9,944 nucleotides of DNA from Vulcanimicrobiota bacterium (GTDB taxonomy: Bacteria > Vulcanimicrobiota > Vulcanimicrobiia > Vulcanimicrobiales > Vulcanimicrobiaceae), in NCBI GenBank assembly GCA_003155175.1, contig PMFP01000139.1:1-9944 (forward strand), read 5' to 3'. Under the pieces are notes generated by a model. The model did no database searches, was not told the origin of the DNA, and saw only the letters and a program-made list of their open reading frames with translations. Position numbers and translations under genes: made by a program. Positions 5,172 to 9,944 of the stretch are shown in pieces. How positions within the stretch are numbered: position 1 is the first letter of the stretch; the number at the start of each line of letters is the position of its first letter.

Positions 5172-6755
5172 TCAGCTCGCAATCACGCGCAGCGGACGCT
5201 CGCGGCGCAACACGAGCCAGTAGGCGTGTTCGGCCAACGCCTCCCGGCCGAGTCTTCGCACGATGGTTTGCGCGGCGGCGAGACTGTCGTGTAACTCGTC
5301 GAGATGTTCGAGCGCGCGTTCGAAGACGGCGCTCATGCGCTCGTAGCGGTGCGAGTTCTCGAGATATCCGCGCTGCTGCGCGTACGCGCCCAGCAAGAGC
5401 GCGAGCAGGCCGGCAAGCGTCACGGGCGCGGTGGTGAGAAAGGCCAGCCACTCCTGAGTTCGCGCGTCGCCCTTGGTGAAAAAGAGCAGCGCTCCGAACA
5501 CGACCAGACACGCCATGCCGCCAACCAGCGAGACGGTCGTGACGCGCTCGACGGCGGCAAGCTTGTCCGCGTCGCGTCGCGCCGCACGTGCGTAGAACGT
5601 TCGCTGGTCCTCGATCCAAGCGCGGGCCAGAGCGGGATCGGGTGGACTGCCCGCGTCGTGGACACGATGGCAGATCAAATACGCCGTCCGGAGCGCCAGG
5701 CGTATCCACTGCAGCTCGCCTTGCTGCATGCTCAGGTACGAAGCCTCGACCGGTTCGTCGCAAATGCCCGCGTCGCACCACGCCGTCTGCACGCGCAGCC
5801 CTTCGGCGGTCGCGCGATAGTCTTGATACCGATTTTGATAATCGTTGCGCCGTGCGAACTGAAACGCGAGAAACGCGAGCACCAGCGCGCCGACTCGAAT
5901 CGCGATGGTGTACGGACCGAGCGGCGCGAGCTGCGCGAGACCGGCGGCGAACGCGAACGCGAACATCACGTTGACGTCGATCTGGCTCTTGCGCTGCAGC
6001 CCGTTGGCGATGCGGTCCACGCGCTGCATGAGCGCGGAGAGGCTCCCGTCGCCGCCGGGTTCGTTGCGCAGATCGCCGTTGAAGCGATCCACGTTTTGCG
6101 CCGCCAATCCGAGATCGGCCTCGAACGCCGCTCCGTCTCCGGTGCGAGCCGGATAGCGCCGTCGTATCGTGTAGCAATCCGGTGGCGCCGGGCGACCGGC
6201 TCGCGGCGCGACGATCTGCAGCACCGATCCGGCGTCGAGCTGACGGATGGCCCCCGCATTCGTCGCACTGGCGATCCCGGTTAAACGCGCACGCACGAGA
6301 TCGGCGGTTCCGCCGGGTCCGCCGCTCTCGTTGCCATCCCAAAATGCGACTAAGACGTACGAGTAGTAGGCAAGGAACATAGAGGCCTCGACATAGTCCT
6401 CTTCGCGGCTCTCCCCGCGCCCGACGACGCGAACGGCGGCGCAGCGCGCCAGCGCGCGGTCGAAGCGTGCACCCTCTTGCGCGGAGAAGTCCGTACGGAA
6501 CGCCTCGGTCGGCATCGGCAGCGTCGCAATGACGGGAATGCCGCTATCGAAGGCGACTTCGGCTGCGAGGACGTCCGCGCCGGCCGCCAGCGGCGACAGA
6601 ACGCAAAGCGGCGTGTTCGGATATGCGCGGCCGATGTCGCGGAGCACTTCGGCGAAGCGCGCGCGCAGCGGCCCCTCCGCTTCGGCGGGAATGTCGCGGT
6701 GGCCGGCTACGCCGACGACGAGCGGCAAGCCCCCCGAAAAATCCAACGAGCCCAT
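5172..6755 (-). CDS. SLOG-like Rossmann domain fused to a multi-pass membrane region (SLATT-like)
   Basis: This is a 527-residue protein. Residues 10-185 form a nucleotide-binding Rossmann-like fold: LPLVVGVAGHRDIP (10-23), SPLAAGADVLAAEVA (54-68) and IPVIATLPMP (73-82) have the pattern of SLOG/LOG-DprA relatives, which bind nucleotide-derived ligands. Hydrophobic segments at about 262-279 and 282-300 form one membrane hairpin, followed by YQDYRATAEGLRVQ (310-323). A second pair lies at 405-426 and 437-459, followed by a helical tail with HRYERM and AVFERALEHLDEL. Two TM helices plus a cytosolic helix bundle resemble SLATT membrane effectors, which are known partners of SLOG domains in conflict systems. 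The exact family is uncertain. ATG 6755 has only a distant GGAAGG. It lies 31 bp after the stop of the transacylase gene and 37 bp before the lipoprotein gene, so operon membership is likely. The role is probably ligand-controlled action at the membrane (inference). Confidence 0.78.
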   Translation of the reverse strand: MGSLDFSGGLPLVVGVAGHRDIPAEAEGPLRARFAEVLRDIGRAYPNTPLCVLSPLAAGADVLAAEVAFDSGIPVIATLPMPTEAFRTDFSAQEGARFDRALARCAAVRVVGRGESREEDYVEASMFLAYYSYVLVAFWDGNESGGPGGTADLVRARLTGIASATNAGAIRQLDAGSVLQIVAPRAGRPAPPDCYTIRRRYPARTGDGAAFEADLGLAAQNVDRFNGDLRNEPGGDGSLSALMQRVDRIANGLQRKSQIDVNVMFAFAFAAGLAQLAPLGPYTIAIRVGALVLAFLAFQFARRNDYQNRYQDYRATAEGLRVQTAWCDAGICDEPVEASYLSMQQGELQWIRLALRTAYLICHRVHDAGSPPDPALARAWIEDQRTFYARAARRDADKLAAVERVTTVSLVGGMACLVVFGALLFFTKGDARTQEWLAFLTTAPVTLAGLLALLLGAYAQQRGYLENSHRYERMSAVFERALEHLDELHDSLAAAQTIVRRLGREALAEHAYWLVLRRERPLRVIAS

Positions 6756-6786
6756 CGGCCGCGTGCTTCACCTTCCGGGCTGGGAT

Positions 6787-7713
6787 TCATGCGAGCGCGC
6801 CGCGATGCGCGTAGAGTAGCGCCATCGCGCAGGACGCGACGCGATTGCTCGTCGAGTCGGCACGGCTGGTCAGAATGACGGGAACCCGAGCGCCCAGCAC
6901 GAGACCGGCCGAGTCCGCGCGCGCAAGCAAGATCAGGCCTTTAGCCAGGATGTTCCCGGATTCCAGATCGGGGACGACCAGGATGTCGGCGTGGCCGGCG
7001 ACCTCGGAACGAATGCCTTTTTCGAGCGCGGACGCTTCGTCGATCGCGTCGTCCAGCGCGAGCGGGCCGTCCAGAATCCCGCCGGTGATCTGTCCGCGAT
7101 CGGCCATCTTGCACAACGCGGCCGCGTCCACGGTGGACGCGATTTTCGCCGACACGGTCTCGACCGCGGAGAGGATGGCGACCTTGGGCGTCGCGATGCC
7201 GAGCGCGCGCGCCAGATCGATCGCGTTCTGCACGATGTCGCGCTTCTCGTCCAGCGTCGGGTAGATGTTGACCACGGCGTCGGTGACCAGCACCTCGTGC
7301 GGATACTGCGGCAACGCCATGGCAAACGCATGACTCATGCGGCGATCCGTTCGCAACCCGGATTCCTCGCCGGCAACTTCGTGCATCAACTCGTCCGAGT
7401 GCAGCGACCCCTTCATTAGCGCCTGCGCGCGCCCGGCGCGCACGAGGGCGACGCCTTTGGCGGCCGCTTCGTGACTATGCGCGGCATCCACGATCTCGAA
7501 ACCGTCTACGTCCATCTTGGCGTCGGCCGCGGCGCGCCGGATTTTCGCTTCGTTTCCGACAAGAATGGGGACGATGAGGTTCGCGCGAGCCGCCGCAATC
7601 GCGCCTTCCAGAGCGGGCCCGTCGCATGGATGCACGACCGCCGCGATCAACGGCGCCAGATCTTTGCACGAATCGATCAGCCGCTTGAAACCGCCGTGCG
7701 CGAAGGACTGCAT
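6787..7713 (-). CDS. Phosphate acetyl/butyryltransferase family protein
   Basis: This 308-residue protein has the usual length for Ptb-type enzymes, which exchange CoA and phosphate on short acyl groups (acyl-CoA + Pi to acyl phosphate + CoA) in the cytoplasm. Visible family segments are ALMKGSLHSDELMHEV in the first half, RRMSHAFAMALP, VTDAVVNIYPTLDEKRDIVQ, ILSAVETVSAKIASTVDAAAL, ITGGILDGPLALDDAI, ADILVVPDLESGNILAKGL and PVILTSRADS. The TDA, GPLA and PDLESGN stretches are hallmarks of the PTA/PTB fold. The start ATG at 7713 has AGGAAG four bases upstream. Substrate (acetyl, propionyl or butyryl) cannot be read from sequence. No acetate or butyrate kinase is in the window. It lies 23 bp downstream of the small membrane protein gene and 31 bp upstream of the SLOG-membrane gene, all on one strand. 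The same fold also occurs fused to enoyl-CoA hydratase domains; here it stands alone. Confidence 0.88.
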   Translation of the reverse strand: MQSFAHGGFKRLIDSCKDLAPLIAAVVHPCDGPALEGAIAAARANLIVPILVGNEAKIRRAAADAKMDVDGFEIVDAAHSHEAAAKGVALVRAGRAQALMKGSLHSDELMHEVAGEESGLRTDRRMSHAFAMALPQYPHEVLVTDAVVNIYPTLDEKRDIVQNAIDLARALGIATPKVAILSAVETVSAKIASTVDAAALCKMADRGQITGGILDGPLALDDAIDEASALEKGIRSEVAGHADILVVPDLESGNILAKGLILLARADSAGLVLGARVPVILTSRADSTSNRVASCAMALLYAHRGALA

Positions 7714-7736
7714 TCCGCTTCCTGACGCGGCGTTAG

Positions 7737-7970
7737 CTACGCCGAGAAGAACCAGACGATCGCGGCGAGGACCACGAGCGCCGAAGCGACGGTCGTCGCC
7801 ACCGCAAAAAGCGCGATGCCGGGCAGCGGCGTGAAGCGCTGCCGCACGGACGAGTATGCGACCAAGCCGGGCCGGCGGCGGCCTTCGTCGTTTCGAGCGT
7901 CGTTGCGAAGCGCGTAGTCGTAGACGATCGCGCGGGCGCGCTCGAGCGGGTCAACCCCTATCGGTCTCAT
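7737..7970 (-). CDS. Small protein with one C-terminal transmembrane helix
   Basis: This is a 77-residue hypothetical protein. ATG 7970-7968 is preceded by GAGG at 8-nt spacing; a frame extension to 8006 lacks support. The first 50 residues are charged (DPLERARAIVYDYALRND, then Arg-rich GRRRPGL). The last 26 are a single hydrophobic helix (IALFAVATTVASALVVLAAIVWFF) ending two residues later, so it is probably tail-anchored with its N-terminus in the cytoplasm. It is the first gene of the minus-strand run, 23 bp before the transacylase gene, and divergent from the efflux operon. No family is recognised. Confidence 0.68.
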   Translation of the reverse strand: MRPIGVDPLERARAIVYDYALRNDARNDEGRRRPGLVAYSSVRQRFTPLPGIALFAVATTVASALVVLAAIVWFFSA

Positions 7971-8011
7971 ATCGTAGCCCTCAGATCTGCAGCCTTGACC
8001 CTGCACCCCCT

Positions 8012-8017
8012 ATCTTA
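8012..8017 (-). promoter_or_regulatory. Possible -10 box for the minus-strand operon
   Basis: On the minus strand TAAGAT sits about 41 bp before the ATG at 7970, in the 137-bp gap between divergent genes. No convincing -35 hexamer lies 16-18 bp upstream, so this is weak. Confidence 0.25.
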
Positions 8018-8049
8018 GACGTCACGCGGGAAGGTCCGGCGAAGAACTC

Positions 8050-8074
8050 AAGAAGGCCCGCGTCGCGCCTTCTT
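8050..8074. promoter_or_regulatory. 8-bp perfect inverted repeat in the divergent intergenic region
   Basis: AAGAAGGC (8050-8057) and GCCTTCTT (8067-8074) flank a 9-nt centre. It lies 33 bp before the adaptor start, where a -35 region would fall if the TATCAT at 8096 is the -10 box. It could be an operator for the efflux operon. No regulator gene is in the window. Confidence 0.35.
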
Positions 8075-8095
8075 CATGACCTAAGGACCGGTCGC

Positions 8096-8101
8096 TATCA
8101 T
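8096..8101 (+). promoter_or_regulatory. -10-like TATCAT placed for a leaderless adaptor transcript
   Basis: TATCAT ends 6 nt before the ATG at 8108. With the usual distance from -10 to +1, transcription would begin at the A of the start codon. No Shine-Dalgarno is present at a normal distance. The best -35 at 17-bp spacing (8073-8078, TTCATG) is poor. Confidence 0.4.
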
Positions 8102-8107
8102 AGGCCT

Positions 8108-9550
8108 ATGGGACTACGCCGGGTCGCCCGCGGTCTGGCCGGGCTGGTGCTGGCGATCGCGATGCAAGCCTGCGGGAGTGGCCGGGACCTCCAGACCGCC
8201 CCGGTCGTGCGGGCGGATATTTCGCGCACCGTCACGGCCTCGGGAACGCTGGCCGCGCAAGACACCGTTCTCGTCGGTTCGCAAGTCTCGGGCACGATCC
8301 AAAACCTCTACGTCGATTACAACAGCCAGGTCCGTACCGGCGAGATCTTGGCGCGACTCGATCCGAGCACGTTTCAAGCCTCCCTCGACCAGGCAAGCGC
8401 GACGCTTTCGCAGCTGGAGGAAGAACGATCCGTCGCAGCATCGTCGGCCTCGAGCGCCGTCTATGCAAATACCGCCGCCGGGGAGACGGCGCAATCCCAA
8501 AGCGCGCAGATCGCGGCGAACGACGAAGCGGTTCGAAAAGCGCAGAGCGCTCTGGAACTCGCCGCCATCACGGCGCGCCGCGACCGTACGCTCCTCTCGC
8601 AAGGCTACGTGGCGCAGAACGTGGTCGACAACGATGAAAGCAACCTCGCCGCCGCTCAAGCCGGCGTCACCGCGGCCGTGTCCAACGCGCGGAGCGCGCG
8701 GCTCAATAGTGCGGCGGGCAGCAATCAAGCCGGCAGCACCGCGTCGCAGGCCACAGGCGCCTTCGCATCGGAGCGGGCGAGCGACGCCGCGGTCCGCGCC
8801 GCGCAAGCGGCCGTGCGATCGGCACAGATCAATCTCAACCACGCCACGATAACCTCGCCGGTGAACGGAACGGTGATCGAGCGCAACGTTTCGGTCGGAC
8901 AAACCGTCGCCGCCGCGCTGGCGGCTCCGACGCTGTTTACGATCGCGAAAGACCTCGCGAAGATGGAGCTCGACATCGCGGTCGGCGAGCCCGACGTCGG
9001 CGCGGTGCGCTCCGGCCAAGCCGTGACGTTTTCCGTGCTCGCTTACCCGGGTCGCACGTTTCGTTCGACCGTCAGCGAAGTGCGCCAGAATCCAACCATC
9101 GTCAACAACGTCACGACCTACGACACGGTAGCGTACCCCCGCAATCTCGACGGAGCGCTGCGTCCCGGCATGACCGCGAACGTGCAGATCGCGGTGGCGA
9201 GTTTTCCGCAGGCGCTCGTCGTGCCGCAGGCGGCGCTGCAATGGAATCCGAGCGCCGCCGTCAAGAAGAGCTACAAGGTCGTCGCCGCGACGCCCGAAGC
9301 CGCGGGCGCCGCGACCGCCGCGCGCTCGGCGTGGGGAAAGACCGGCGCGCTGGCCGGTGCGGCCGTTTCCATCGGCAGCCAAGGGCACGTCTTCGTCTTG
9401 GCCGGGAACGAGTTGCACGAGGTGAGCGTCAACATTCTCGCCATCGACGGGGTCAGGGTCGGCATCGCGCCCGTCGCGGGAACGCTGACCGTCAACGACT
9501 CCGTCGTGACCGGGGAGGGCGCCGGAACGAACGCAACCGCCCAGCCATGA
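8108..9550 (+). CDS. MacA/HlyD-type periplasmic adaptor (membrane fusion protein) of an ABC efflux system
   Basis: This 480-residue protein is probably a lipoprotein: Arg-containing head, hydrophobic residues 8-19, then MQAC with Cys22 (weak lipobox). The order matches membrane fusion proteins: first lipoyl half VLVGSQVSGTIQNLYVDYNSQVRTG (54-78) with ILARLDP, a long Ala/Gln/Glu-rich coiled-coil hairpin (about 86-245), second lipoyl half ATITSPVNGTVIERNVSVGQTV (246-267), a beta-barrel (about 285-365), and the conserved LRPGMTANVQIAV (351-363) before VVPQAAL. It joins the inner-membrane transporter to an outer-membrane channel. It is longer than typical MacA (about 370 residues), through a longer hairpin and an Ala-rich insert at about 380-420. 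ATG 8108 is chosen because it starts the signal peptide; an open frame reaching back to 7856 gives an Arg-rich non-signal stretch. Its stop overlaps the ATPase start by 4 bp (ATGA). Substrate is unknown. Confidence 0.88.
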   Translation: MGLRRVARGLAGLVLAIAMQACGSGRDLQTAPVVRADISRTVTASGTLAAQDTVLVGSQVSGTIQNLYVDYNSQVRTGEILARLDPSTFQASLDQASATLSQLEEERSVAASSASSAVYANTAAGETAQSQSAQIAANDEAVRKAQSALELAAITARRDRTLLSQGYVAQNVVDNDESNLAAAQAGVTAAVSNARSARLNSAAGSNQAGSTASQATGAFASERASDAAVRAAQAAVRSAQINLNHATITSPVNGTVIERNVSVGQTVAAALAAPTLFTIAKDLAKMELDIAVGEPDVGAVRSGQAVTFSVLAYPGRTFRSTVSEVRQNPTIVNNVTTYDTVAYPRNLDGALRPGMTANVQIAVASFPQALVVPQAALQWNPSAAVKKSYKVVAATPEAAGAATAARSAWGKTGALAGAAVSIGSQGHVFVLAGNELHEVSVNILAIDGVRVGIAPVAGTLTVNDSVVTGEGAGTNATAQP

Positions 9551-9944
9551 CGGCGACCGTGCAGACTCACGGCATCACGCGACTCTTCGCGACCGGGGAA
9601 ACGACGTTCGCGGCCATCGAAAACGTCTCGTTCGAACTGCAGCCCGGCGAGTTCACCGCCATCATGGGGCCCTCGGGTTCGGGCAAGTCCACGTTCATGA
9701 GCATCGTCGGCTGCCTCGATCGCGCGACGTCGGGGACGTATCTTCTCGACGGGACCGACGTCTCGGCGCTCAGCTCCAACGAGCTCGCCGACATCCGCCG
9801 AACCAAACTCGGGTTCGTCTTCCAACAATACAACCTCTTGCCTCGGACGTCGGCGCTCGAAAATGCCGAATTGCCGATGGTCTACGCGTCGGTTCCGGCC
9901 CAGCAGCGGCACGAGGCCGCGCGTAAAGCGCTCGACGACGTCGG
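9547..9944 (+). CDS. MacB/LolD-type ABC transporter ATPase, 5' part, cut by the window end
   Basis: The first 132 codons are present. After a short lead the domain shows FAAIENVSFELQPGEF, Walker A GPSGSGKST (41-49), VGCLDRATSGTYLLDG and the Q-loop region GFVFQQYNLLPRTSALENAELPM. The ALENAELP form is typical of the MacB/LolD/YknY branch that works with MacA-like adaptors. The signature LSGGQ, Walker B and any fused permease domain lie beyond the edge, so it is unclear whether this is a full-length MacB or a separate ATPase with its own permease gene. ATG overlaps the adaptor stop (ATGA), suggesting translational coupling. Confidence 0.9.
   Translation, partial: MTATVQTHGITRLFATGETTFAAIENVSFELQPGEFTAIMGPSGSGKSTFMSIVGCLDRATSGTYLLDGTDVSALSSNELADIRRTKLGFVFQQYNLLPRTSALENAELPMVYASVPAQQRHEAARKALDDV

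Noticed and set aside
5304..6284. Long plus-strand open frame (326 codons) opposite the SLOG-membrane gene
   Set aside because: It is Arg/Glu/His-rich with no recognisable motif. The minus strand has TM helices and Rossmann motifs in good order.
4565..6755. Whole block as a mobile defence island
   Set aside because: No integrase, transposase, tRNA, target-site duplication or shift in base composition is visible, so a mobile origin cannot be supported.
7856..8107. N-terminal extension of the adaptor back to 7856
   Set aside because: It is Arg-rich, would bury the signal peptide 84 residues in, and overlaps the divergent small membrane protein gene.

Overview
The window is GC-rich (roughly two thirds G+C by eye) bacterial chromosome. 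It is densely coded on both strands and has no rRNA, tRNA, insertion sequence, phage gene or CRISPR array that I can see. Several secreted proteins have Pro-Thr stalks or a short exported head followed by a 'VSPATQSL'-type segment. From memory, this style is common in Candidatus Eremiobacterota (WPS-2) and related soil lineages. That assignment is an inference without a marker gene and should be held loosely.

Layout, left to right. (1) 1-439, minus: the 5' part of a secreted protein that runs off the left edge. (2) 583-1152 and 1246-1821, plus: two tandem paralogous predicted lipoproteins, each with a signal peptide, a Pro-Thr-rich stalk encoded by a 24-bp-period repeat, and a small beta-rich domain bracketed by two cysteines. 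(3) 1848-1887: a perfect 14-bp inverted repeat, probably a terminator or operator. (4) 1905-4586, plus: an 893-residue TIR / NB-ARC (STAND ATPase) / TPR protein. (5) Four genes on the minus strand, transcribed right to left and closely spaced: 7970-7737 (77-residue protein with a C-terminal membrane helix), 7713-6787 (phosphate acetyl/butyryltransferase family), 6755-5172 (SLOG-like Rossmann domain plus a multi-pass membrane region) and 5134-4565 (a third small predicted lipoprotein). The last of these overlaps the 3' end of the TIR gene tail to tail by 22 bp. (6) 8108 to the right edge, plus: a MacA/HlyD-type periplasmic adaptor and, overlapping it by 4 bp, the start of a MacB/LolD-type ABC ATPase cut by the window end.

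How the genes may work together. The adaptor and ATPase form a standard export operon for a tripartite MacAB-like pump. The most interesting combination is a TIR-STAND protein close to a SLOG-membrane protein. In Thoeris defence a TIR enzyme makes a cyclic ADP-ribose-type signal that a SLOG domain binds, so a sensor and signal-maker (TIR-NB-ARC-TPR) with a SLOG-gated membrane effector is a reasonable hypothesis. Against it, the two genes are convergent, separated by a lipoprotein gene, and the SLOG gene sits in a run that begins with a metabolic transacylase. The link is therefore unproven.
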